Source: an uncultured Saprospiraceae bacterium (GTDB lineage: Bacteria; Bacteroidota; Bacteroidia; Chitinophagales; Saprospiraceae). Taken from it: a stretch of DNA of 64,000 nt. Shown one piece after another: positions 57,549 through 64,000 of the stretch. The stretch's first letter is position 1; every line of letters starts with the position of its first letter. The stretch is from the NCBI GenBank assembly GCA_937894165.1, contig CALCSX010000173.1, forward strand, positions 1-64,000, read 5' to 3'. Below the pieces are notes generated by a model that was given only the letters and a program-made list of their open reading frames with translations, was not told the DNA's origin and did no database searches. Position numbers and translations under genes: made by a program.

Positions 57549-57818
57549 TTACCAACTTGCTTTTGTAATCCCCGGAATTTTACCATCCAAGGCCATTTCC
57601 CGAAACTTAACTCTGCAAAGTCCAAATTGTCTCATATAACCCTTAGGTCTTCCAGTCAATTTACATCGGTTATGTAATCTAACAGGAGAAGAATTTTTTG
57701 GAAGTTTATCAAGTTCCTCCCAGTTTCCTTCTTCTTTCAATTTCTTTCTTTCGTCAGCATATTTCGCTACCAACTTTTCACGCTTTCTTTCTCTAGCGAT
57801 CAATGATTTTCTAGCCAT
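57549..57818 (-). CDS. rpsN: 30S ribosomal protein S14
   Basis: 89 residues: [20 protein letters not shown], then [20 protein letters not shown] and [15 protein letters not shown]. Only two cysteines are present, so it is the C- (zinc-free) form. Its start overlaps the rplE stop by 8 bp, so translation is probably coupled. Confidence 0.97.
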   Translation of the reverse strand: MARKSLIARERKREKLVAKYADERKKLKEEGNWEELDKLPKNSSPVRLHNRCKLTGRPKGYMRQFGLCRVKFREMALDGKIPGITKASW

Positions 57819-58386
57819 TAGATTCTACTTTAATTTGTTGATTTCTGAATGGTAATCCCAAAGCCTTCAACAGTGCTAAAGCCTCTGCGTCAGTTTTTGC
57901 GGAAGTAACAAATGTTATATCCATTCCTTGAATTCTATTCACTTTATCAATATCGATTTCAGGAAATATTATCTGTTCAGCTATACCAATAGTATAATTT
58001 CCTCTTCCATCGAAACTCTTATCGTTAATTCCTTTGAAATCTCTAACTCTAGGCAATGCTACTGTCACGAATCTATCTAAAAATTCATACATAACATTTT
58101 GTCTCAAAGTTACTTTCGCTCCGATTGGCATAAACTCACGAAGTTTAAAATTCGAAACAGACTTCTTTGCAATTGTAGCCACAGCTTTTTGACCGGTAAT
58201 ATTAGTCAACTCGTTTACTGTATTATCAATTAATTTCTTATCACCCGTAGCATCACCTACACCGGAATTAATTGCAATCTTTACAATTCGTGGAACTTCC
58301 ATCACAGATGAATACTGAAACTGCTCCATTAAAGCCGGAACAATCTCCTCTCTGTATTTATTTTTAAGTCTTGGTATATAAGTCAT
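57811..58386 (-). CDS. rplE: 50S ribosomal protein L5
   Basis: 191 residues: [60 protein letters not shown], and [20 protein letters not shown]. It binds 5S rRNA and forms an intersubunit bridge. Its ATG shares one base with the rplX stop (TAATG), a coupling overlap. Confidence 0.98.
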   Translation of the reverse strand: MTYIPRLKNKYREEIVPALMEQFQYSSVMEVPRIVKIAINSGVGDATGDKKLIDNTVNELTNITGQKAVATIAKKSVSNFKLREFMPIGAKVTLRQNVMYEFLDRFVTVALPRVRDFKGINDKSFDGRGNYTIGIAEQIIFPEIDIDKVNRIQGMDITFVTSAKTDAEALALLKALGLPFRNQQIKVESNG

Positions 58387-58724
58387 TACTTAATTATTTC
58401 TCCTGATTTTTTAGAATATCTTACCACTTTACCGTCCTGAGATTTTCTTCCCACTCTGGTTGGTTTGCCGGACTTAGGATCCACCAACATTAAATTACTA
58501 ATATCGATAGGTGAATTCAAATCTACAATACCACCCGGTTCAGAATTTGAAGGCTTCATATGCTTTTTTACCATACGAACATTCTCTACAATGGCTTTAT
58601 TCTTAGAAGTTATAACTTCTAGTACTTCACCTTCTTTCCCTTTATCCGCTCCTGAGATTACGAGAACTTTATCGCCCTTCTTAATCTTTAATTTTGGAGT
58701 GTTCTTTTTTACTTGCTTCTTCAT
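58386..58724 (-). CDS. rplX: 50S ribosomal protein L24
   Basis: 112 residues: [20 protein letters not shown] and [19 protein letters not shown] form the KOW domain; [20 protein letters not shown] and [20 protein letters not shown] complete it. It is one of the assembly initiators of the 50S. It lies 20 bp after rplN. Confidence 0.96.
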   Translation of the reverse strand: MKKQVKKNTPKLKIKKGDKVLVISGADKGKEGEVLEVITSKNKAIVENVRMVKKHMKPSNSEPGGIVDLNSPIDISNLMLVDPKSGKPTRVGRKSQDGKVVRYSKKSGEIIK

Positions 58725-58744
58725 TTTTCAGAAAATATCTTTAT

Positions 58745-59110
58745 TTATAAAACCTCTGGTGCAAGAGATACAATTCTCATATAATCCTTCTCTCTCAATT
58801 CTCTGGCAACAGGTCCGAAAATCCTTGTTCCTCTTGGCTCATCCTGAGCATTCAATAATACCACAGCATTATCATCAAATCGAATACAAGAACCATCTCT
58901 TCTTTTCACTTCTTTTTTTGTTCTTACAACTACAGCTTTTGAAACTGTACCCTTTTTCACACCTCCCGGAGATGCTGACTTTACACTTACTACGATTTTA
59001 TCTCCTAAAGAAGCATAACGTCTTGTAGAACCACCTAAAACATGTATGCAAAGTACTTCTTTTGCTCCGCTGTTGTCGGCTACTCTTAATCTAGATTCTG
59101 TCTGTATCAT
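58745..59110 (-). CDS. rplN: 50S ribosomal protein L14
   Basis: 121 residues: [40 protein letters not shown], and [20 protein letters not shown] with [20 protein letters not shown]. It forms intersubunit bridges with 16S rRNA. The start is the ATG that opens the conserved N terminus. Confidence 0.98.
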   Translation of the reverse strand: MIQTESRLRVADNSGAKEVLCIHVLGGSTRRYASLGDKIVVSVKSASPGGVKKGTVSKAVVVRTKKEVKRRDGSCIRFDDNAVVLLNAQDEPRGTRIFGPVARELREKDYMRIVSLAPEVL

Positions 59111-59146
59111 TGTTTAATCTAATTAGCGATTATCAAATCGAAAAAA

Positions 59147-59404
59147 CTACTTAGCTTTTTCTAAAACTTCAACCAATCTCCACCTCTTATTCTTACTCAA
59201 AGGACGTGTTTCCATTATCCTTACTGTATCTCCTACCCCACATTCATTGTTCTCATCATGAGCCATAAACTTGTTTGACTTTCTCATGAATTTACCATAA
59301 ATAGGGTGTTGAATTCTCCTTTCAACTTTAATAGTGATGGTCTTATCCATAGCATTACTAGTGACGACACCAACTTTAATTTTTCGAAATTTTCTCTCTA
59401 ACAT
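59147..59404 (-). CDS. rpsQ: 30S ribosomal protein S17
   Basis: 85 residues from the ATG at 59404 ([14 protein letters not shown]). The frame is open for 19 codons upstream, overlapping rpmC, but the family length and homologous start favour this ATG. The OB-fold motif is [20 protein letters not shown], with [20 protein letters not shown] and [20 protein letters not shown]. It is an early 16S 5'-domain binder. Confidence 0.95.
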   Translation of the reverse strand: MLERKFRKIKVGVVTSNAMDKTITIKVERRIQHPIYGKFMRKSNKFMAHDENNECGVGDTVRIMETRPLSKNKRWRLVEVLEKAK

Positions 59405-59444
59405 CTTATTAAATATTTGCGCTGTTAACTTAATAGGTTTTTGG

Positions 59445-59648
59445 CTACTTAGCCAACTCACGCGTTCTTAATTCTGTTTTAATTCGTGCAATGTTACGTC
59501 GTAACTCTCTCAATGTCAATGGATTCTCAATTCCCTTCACTGAATGATCAAACTTAAGAGTCTTGTACTCTGATTTAATCTCTTCCAACCTCGCTCCTAA
59601 TTCGTCAACATTCATAGCTCTGAACTGCTCAATATTCTTGTTACTCAT
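59445..59648 (-). CDS. rpmC: 50S ribosomal protein L29
   Basis: 67 residues in two helices: [20 protein letters not shown] and [20 protein letters not shown]. It sits at the tunnel exit, where trigger factor and SRP dock. Its gene lies 14 bp after rplP. Confidence 0.95.
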   Translation of the reverse strand: MSNKNIEQFRAMNVDELGARLEEIKSEYKTLKFDHSVKGIENPLTLRELRRNIARIKTELRTRELAK

Positions 59649-59662
59649 CTCTATCTTATTTA

Positions 59663-60082
59663 TTATTCAACGTAATCAGGTCTAATCACAAACTTTGTCA
59701 AAACCGGCAACTTCTGAGCCGCTAGTCTTAAGGCCTCTTTAGCAGTCTCCATAGGTACACCATCAAGCTCAAACATGATCTTGCCTGGAGTAACTACAGC
59801 CACCCAATGATCCAGAGCTCCTTTACCCTTACCCATCCTAACCTCTTGCGGCTTCTTTGTAATAGGCTTATCAGGAAATATTCTGATCCAAACTTTACCC
59901 TCTCTCTTCATAAATCTAGTCATCGCAATACGCGCTGATTCAATCTGACGGCTGGTAATTCGTCCCGGATCTAAGGTTTTCAAACCAAATGATCCGAAGG
60001 CAATCGTGGATCCTCTATGGGATAATCCTTTAATCCTCCCTTTCTGTTGTTTCCTATATTTGGTACGCTTCGGTTGTAACAT
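59663..60082 (-). CDS. rplP: 50S ribosomal protein L16
   Basis: 139 residues: [40 protein letters not shown] with [20 protein letters not shown], and [20 protein letters not shown]. It is near the peptidyl-transferase centre. It is separated from rpsC by an unusually long 102-bp gap, in which a TACCTTTG box (60157-60150, minus strand) could mark an internal promoter. Confidence 0.98.
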   Translation of the reverse strand: MLQPKRTKYRKQQKGRIKGLSHRGSTIAFGSFGLKTLDPGRITSRQIESARIAMTRFMKREGKVWIRIFPDKPITKKPQEVRMGKGKGALDHWVAVVTPGKIMFELDGVPMETAKEALRLAAQKLPVLTKFVIRPDYVE

Positions 60083-60149
60083 TTTTCACAATTTTCTTTG
60101 AAATACCTTTAAAAACAAGGCTTTTGAGGACCCTCCCAAAAAAGCTTGA

Positions 60150-60157
60150 CAAAGGTA
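60150..60157 (-). promoter_or_regulatory. Possible internal -7 element between rpsC and rplP
   Basis: TACCTTTG (minus strand) fits TAnnTTTG in the largest gap of the ribosomal block (60083-60184). There is no TTG at the 19-base spacing, so an internal promoter is only possible. Confidence 0.3.
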
Positions 60158-60184
60158 CAACTAATTTATTATTTATTTAAAAAT

Positions 60185-61033
60185 CTAGTCGTTTTTTCTT
60201 TCGTCTCTTTTGCGGCCACCACCTCTCTGCTGACCACCGCCTCCGCCGCCTCTATTATCGCCACCTCTATTCTCTCCTCCTCTTCCACCACCACGGCTAT
60301 CTCTTCTTCCATCTCTTCTACCGCCACCTTTCGCATCTCTCTGACCTGCGCCCTGACCACCAACATTAGATTCAACTGATGAACCTAAACTGTTGATTAA
60401 ATCTCTCTTATCTAGGATTTCTCCTTTACAGATCCATATCTTCATTCCTATTTTTCCGTAAACAGTCTGAGCCTCAGCAATACAATAATCGATATCAGCT
60501 CTAAAAGTGTGTAAAGGAGTACGACCATCTTTGAATTCCTCAGATCTCGCCATATCAGCTCCATTCAATCGACCACTTATTCTCACCTTTATACCTTCAG
60601 CTCCGGCTCTCATGGTAGCCTGGATTGCAGTTTTAATAGCTCTTCTATAGTTAACTCTTGATTCCAACTGTCTGGCAATAGTATCACCAACAATATTTGC
60701 ATCAAGTTCAGGCTTTCTAACCTCTACAATATTAATTTGTGTGTCCTTACCTGTCAATTTCTTGAGCTCCTCTCTAATACTATCAACTTCAGTACCACCC
60801 TTACCAATAATTATACCCGGTCTTGATGTATGGATAGTGACAGTCACTCTCTTAAGAGATCTTTCAATCAGTATTCTGGCAATACCACCTTTGGCTATAC
60901 GAGCACCCAGGTAATCACGTATTCTTTGGTCTTCAACTACTTTCTCAGCATAATCGTTACCCCCAAACCAGTTAGAATCCCATCCTCTGATGATTCCTAG
61001 TCTATTCCCAATTGGATTTGTTTTTTGGCCCAT
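60185..61033 (-). CDS. rpsC: 30S ribosomal protein S3 with Gly/Arg-rich C-terminal tail
   Basis: 282 residues. The first 220 are S3: [22 protein letters not shown] domain [20 protein letters not shown], and [20 protein letters not shown] with [21 protein letters not shown] tail of about 60 residues (222-282) is made mainly of Gly, Arg and Asp in RGG/RRD units, ending [12 protein letters not shown]. The E. coli protein has 233 residues. S3 lies at the mRNA entry channel and has helicase activity with S4 and S5. The tail is probably disordered and may bind RNA; this is inferred. Confidence 0.97.
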   Translation of the reverse strand: MGQKTNPIGNRLGIIRGWDSNWFGGNDYAEKVVEDQRIRDYLGARIAKGGIARILIERSLKRVTVTIHTSRPGIIIGKGGTEVDSIREELKKLTGKDTQINIVEVRKPELDANIVGDTIARQLESRVNYRRAIKTAIQATMRAGAEGIKVRISGRLNGADMARSEEFKDGRTPLHTFRADIDYCIAEAQTVYGKIGMKIWICKGEILDKRDLINSLGSSVESNVGGQGAGQRDAKGGGRRDGRRDSRGGGRGGENRGGDNRGGGGGGQQRGGGRKRDERKND

Positions 61034-61063
61034 TAGTATATCTATTAATGTTTTTTCTAATTA

Positions 61064-61423
61064 TTACTCGGCTACCGGCAATTCTTTCTTGTTCTCAATA
61101 ATAAGCGTAACGTGATTAGTTCTCTTTCTAATTCGATGCGCTCGTCCGTGTGGAGCAGGTCTGAATCTCTTCAACATTGTTCCACCATCTGAAAATGCAG
61201 TTTTGATATATAAATCAAAATCATCAGCACTATTTTCAGTCTTATACTCCCAATTTGCCACCGCAGATATTAAAAGTTTTTCCAACCACTTAGCAGCTTC
61301 CTTATTGGTATATTTCAATATACCTAAAGCATCATCAATTGATTTACCTCTTATTAAATCTACTACCAGTCTCATCTTTCTAGGAGACATCGGACAGTTT
61401 TTAAGTTTTGCTACAGCTTCCAT
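61064..61423 (-). CDS. rplV: 50S ribosomal protein L22
   Basis: 119 residues from the ATG at 61423 (MEAVAKLKNCPMSPRKMRLV); a TTG five codons upstream is less likely. Conserved segments are VVDLIRGKSIDDALGILKY and RFRPAPHGRAHRIRKRTNHV. Its extended loop lines the exit tunnel. It is between rpsS and rpsC. Confidence 0.96.
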   Translation of the reverse strand: MEAVAKLKNCPMSPRKMRLVVDLIRGKSIDDALGILKYTNKEAAKWLEKLLISAVANWEYKTENSADDFDLYIKTAFSDGGTMLKRFRPAPHGRAHRIRKRTNHVTLIIENKKELPVAE

Positions 61424-61459
61424 TCTAAAATTTTTCAATGGATATTATCCAATTATTTT

Positions 61460-61729
61460 TTACTTCTTACGATTTCCTGAGTGCCCCTTGAACACTCTTG
61501 TAGGTGAAAATTCACCCAATTTATGTCCTACCATGTTTTCAGTTACAAATACCGGTACAAATGTCTTTCCATTATGCACTGCTATCGTTTCTCCTACCAT
61601 GTCCGGAATTATCATTGAAGCTCGAGACCAAGTCTTTATAACAGTCTTCTTGTTACTGTTCTTTGATTTTTCTATCTTTTCCAATAATTTATGAAAAACA
61701 TAGGGTCCTTTTTTTACAGATCTTGCCAT
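61460..61729 (-). CDS. rpsS: 30S ribosomal protein S19
   Basis: 89 residues: [60 protein letters not shown] and [13 protein letters not shown]. It forms a complex with S13 in the 30S head. Confidence 0.98.
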   Translation of the reverse strand: MARSVKKGPYVFHKLLEKIEKSKNSNKKTVIKTWSRASMIIPDMVGETIAVHNGKTFVPVFVTENMVGHKLGEFSPTRVFKGHSGNRKK

Positions 61730-61756
61730 TACCGATTAATTATCGTTTTAGAAATT

Positions 61757-62590
61757 TTATTTCTTCTTAGTTTTTCTTCTTGTTACTATTAGTCTGCTAG
61801 ATGACTTCTTCGGATCTCTTGTTTTCTGTCCTTTCGCCATAACACCTGTTCTGGATCTAGGATGACCTCCTGAAGCTCTACCTTCTCCACCACCCATAGG
61901 GTGATCGACAGGGTTCATAGCAACACCTCTTACTCTTGATCTCTTGCCCAACCATCGTGATCTACCGGCTTTTCCTGACACCTCTAAAGCGTGATCCGGA
62001 TTTGATGTAGTCCCCATGGTGACTTTACAGGTAAGTAAGATCTTTCTTACTTCTCCACTAGGCATTTTTACCGTTGCATATCTATCCTCTCTACCCATAA
62101 GTACGCCATTCGTACCAGCACTTCTTGCAATAGCAGCACCTCTTCCCGGCTCTAATTCAATAGCATGGATTGGTGATCCTAATGGAACTTCCTTTAAAAG
62201 CAAGCAATTTCCAACATCCGGTGGTGATCCGGGACCCGATAATACTGTAGAACCAACAGCTAAACCATTTGGTGCTATAATATATCTTTTCTCCCCATCA
62301 GCATAATTCAATAAAGCGATAAATGCTGTTCTATTTGGATCGTACTCAATACTTTTTACAGTAGCAGGAATCCCATCTTTGTTTCTTTTGAAGTCGATAA
62401 CTCTGTATCGTCTTTTATGTCCTCCACCAAGATTTCTCATGGTCATCTTTCCACTATTATTCCTTCCACCGCTGCTCTTCATCGGTGCTAAAAGGCTCTT
62501 CTCAGGTGTATCAGTTGTTACCTCCTTAAAGGTATTTGATATCTTGTGGCGAAGCCCCGGAGTAATTGGTCTATGTTTCTTTACAGCCAT
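61757..62590 (-). CDS. rplB: 50S ribosomal protein L2
   Basis: 277 residues: [39 protein letters not shown] with [20 protein letters not shown], and the C-terminal signature [20 protein letters not shown] with [20 protein letters not shown]. It is required for subunit association and peptidyl transfer. It follows rplW by 15 bp. Confidence 0.98.
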   Translation of the reverse strand: MAVKKHRPITPGLRHKISNTFKEVTTDTPEKSLLAPMKSSGGRNNSGKMTMRNLGGGHKRRYRVIDFKRNKDGIPATVKSIEYDPNRTAFIALLNYADGEKRYIIAPNGLAVGSTVLSGPGSPPDVGNCLLLKEVPLGSPIHAIELEPGRGAAIARSAGTNGVLMGREDRYATVKMPSGEVRKILLTCKVTMGTTSNPDHALEVSGKAGRSRWLGKRSRVRGVAMNPVDHPMGGGEGRASGGHPRSRTGVMAKGQKTRDPKKSSSRLIVTRRKTKKK

Positions 62591-62605
62591 TTTGCTTAAA
62601 TTTCA

Positions 62606-62905
62606 TTAAATCTCACCAAAAAATTCAATTGTCTCTCCTGCTTGCAATGTAACAACAGCCTTCTTGAAGGAAGGTCTTTTGCCTCTTTGTACACCGCCTT
62701 TAGTAAACCGTACTTTTGATTTGCCCGGCATAATAGCAGTATTTACAGATTCAACATTGACATTATATGTCTTTTCTACCGTGTTTCGTATCTCTATCTT
62801 ATTGGCTTTCTTGTCAACAATAAAGCTATACTTACCGGCTGTACCGGATAAAGTTTCTGCTTTTTCAGAGATAACTGGACGTATTAAAATATTCTTTTCC
62901 ATCAC
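62606..62905 (-). CDS. rplW: 50S ribosomal protein L23
   Basis: 99 residues: NILIRPVISEKAETLSGTAG, YSFIVDKKANKIEIRNTVEK and VNTAIMPGKSKVRFTKGGVQ. It is the tunnel-exit docking site for trigger factor and SRP. It follows rplD by 18 bp. Confidence 0.96.
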   Translation of the reverse strand: MMEKNILIRPVISEKAETLSGTAGKYSFIVDKKANKIEIRNTVEKTYNVNVESVNTAIMPGKSKVRFTKGGVQRGKRPSFKKAVVTLQAGETIEFFGEI

Positions 62906-62923
62906 TTCAATTATTTAATTTGA

Positions 62924-63550
62924 TCAGGCTTCTACCTGAGATAGCTTCTCAATAGATTTCTCAGAGATGATCAAAGTATTTGCGTTCAAAACATCGTATG
63001 TATTCAAGTTAGATACTTCAGTAACTTTTGATTTTCTCAAATTTCTACTGGATAGATAAACGTTCTTATCTAATTCGTTGGTTACGAAAAGCACTTTGCT
63101 ATTATCCAACTTCAATGCCTTCAAAATTGATAAGAATTCCTTTGTCTTCGGTGTATCGAAAGTAAAATCCTCAACAATCATTACCTGACCTTCAGTCGCT
63201 TTGTATGACATAGCTGATCTTCTAGCCAAATCCTTTAATTTCTTATTCAAGAAAACGTTATAGTTTCTCGGTCTAGGTCCGAAAATACGTCCTCCTCCTC
63301 TGTATAAAGGGTTCTTGATATCACCTTTTCTGGATCCACCGGTACCTTTTTGCTTGTGTAATTTTCTCGTAGAACCGGCAACTTCATTTCTTTCTTTAGA
63401 CTTATGAGTACCTTGTCTTTGGTTAGCCAAAAACTGTTTTACGTTCAAGTAAATAGCATGATCATTTGGCTCTATACCAAAGATATTCTCTGGAAGTTCG
63501 ATAGATCTTCCTACACTTTCTCCTTTAATATTTACTATATCTATTTTCAT
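62924..63550 (-). CDS. rplD: 50S ribosomal protein L4
   Basis: 208 residues: YLNVKQFLANQRQGTHKSKE, the loop RKLHKQKGTGGSRKGDIKNP, then GGGRIFGPRPRNYNVFLNKK and VLFVTNELDKNVYLSSRNLR. The extended loop lines the exit tunnel. In E. coli L4 also represses the S10 operon; no leader is visible here since the operon start is outside the window. Confidence 0.97.
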   Translation of the reverse strand: MKIDIVNIKGESVGRSIELPENIFGIEPNDHAIYLNVKQFLANQRQGTHKSKERNEVAGSTRKLHKQKGTGGSRKGDIKNPLYRGGGRIFGPRPRNYNVFLNKKLKDLARRSAMSYKATEGQVMIVEDFTFDTPKTKEFLSILKALKLDNSKVLFVTNELDKNVYLSSRNLRKSKVTEVSNLNTYDVLNANTLIISEKSIEKLSQVEA

Positions 63551-63555
63551 GACCT

Positions 63556-64000
63556 CTACTTTTCGATAATTACGTAAGATCCTTTATGACCGGGAACAGC
63601 GCCTTTGATCAAAATAAGATTTTGCTCAGGAAATAATTTAATAACTTTAAGATTCTTAGTCTTAACTCTATCACCGCCCATTCTGCCGGCCATTCTCATA
63701 CCTTTGAAAACTTTCGCAGGATAAGATGCCGCACCAATAGAACCGGGAGCTCTTAGTCTGTTATGCTGACCGTGAGTAGCTTGACCCACACCGGCAAATC
63801 CGTGTCTTCTTACCACACCCTGAAAGCCTTTACCCTTAGATGTTCCTATTACAGCAACATTATCACCTTCGGCAAAAACATCGTCTATATTAATAGTATC
63901 ACCAAGCGCCTTATCAAGGTTAGAAGATCGGAATTCTACAACTTTTGATTTCGCAGTTGTATCAGCCTTTCCAAAGTGTCCTTTCAAAGCCATAGAAGTA
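63556..64000 (-). CDS. rplC: 50S ribosomal protein L3, C-terminal part (cut by window edge)
   Basis: The frame stays open through base 64000; the ATG at 63993 is an internal methionine, since full L3 is about 205 residues. Visible segments are [40 protein letters not shown] with [20 protein letters not shown], and [20 protein letters not shown]. The start and any leader lie to the right of the window. It lies 5 bp before rplD. Confidence 0.95.
   Translation of the reverse strand, partial: TSMALKGHFGKADTTAKSKVVEFRSSNLDKALGDTINIDDVFAEGDNVAVIGTSKGKGFQGVVRRHGFAGVGQATHGQHNRLRAPGSIGAASYPAKVFKGMRMAGRMGGDRVKTKNLKVIKLFPEQNLILIKGAVPGHKGSYVIIEK

Noticed and set aside
60146..60379. Ser/Thr-rich plus-strand frame and a Glu/Val-rich minus-strand frame over the 3' end of rpsC
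   Set aside because: Both are alternate readings of the repetitive Gly/Arg tail codons; rpsC in the correct frame explains the sequence.

Overview
The window is a stretch of chromosome from a member of the Bacteroidota, most likely a free-living or marine lineage near the Saprospiria/Chitinophagia/Cytophagia. The evidence is: secreted proteins with C-terminal type IX secretion sorting domains; an E1 alpha-beta fused 2-oxoacid dehydrogenase; the futalosine menaquinone gene mqnC; a DUF1800/DUF1501 pair; the order rplQ-carA-eno after the ribosomal operon; AT-rich, Shine-Dalgarno-poor gene starts; and at least four promoters of the Bacteroidota type TTG-N19-TAnnTTTG. By eye GC is in the high 30s percent. 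Genus and species cannot be named from this sequence alone.

Layout. 1-8 kb is the most accessory part: the end of a WYL-domain regulator, a DinB-like protein, then a small group of low-GC FkbM and SAM methyltransferases and a GT4 glycosyltransferase, interrupted by a large secreted metzincin protease with Asp-box repeats. 8-14 kb holds a translation/transcription cluster on the minus strand (rimP-nusA-infB and a DUF2400 gene), with a terminator-like hairpin between its promoter and rimP. 14-30 kb is housekeeping: mqnC, a fused 2-oxoacid dehydrogenase E1 followed by a DUF5606 gene, a class A penicillin-binding protein, a GH3-like/unknown/recO operon, uvrA, an HDAC-family deacetylase, priA and tRNA-Ala(GGC). 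30-45 kb mixes metabolism and envelope: an AGCS amino-acid symporter with an unusual inserted domain, an acyl-CoA dehydrogenase, an outer-membrane barrel protein, a DUF1800 gene broken by one in-frame stop beside its DUF1501 partner, typA, a SPOUT RNA methyltransferase, a YpfJ-type zinc peptidase and a PKD/T9SS secreted protein. 45-64 kb is one co-directional minus-strand block running from rplC (cut by the right edge) through the S10, spc and alpha ribosomal clusters to rpoA and rplQ, then carA-eno and ftsB/divIC-like-sucD.

No prophage, insertion sequence, CRISPR array, toxin-antitoxin pair or defence island was found. I do not see a clear, wholly new multi-gene system. The best leads are smaller: the possible rimP-nusA-infB leader attenuator, the symporter with a SprB-like domain and a barrel-sandwich-like insertion, the DUF1800 nonsense codon, a two-copy intergenic repeat family with fixed internal spacing, a 34-bp direct repeat near typA, and a palindromic promoter with leader hairpin before the PKD/T9SS gene.
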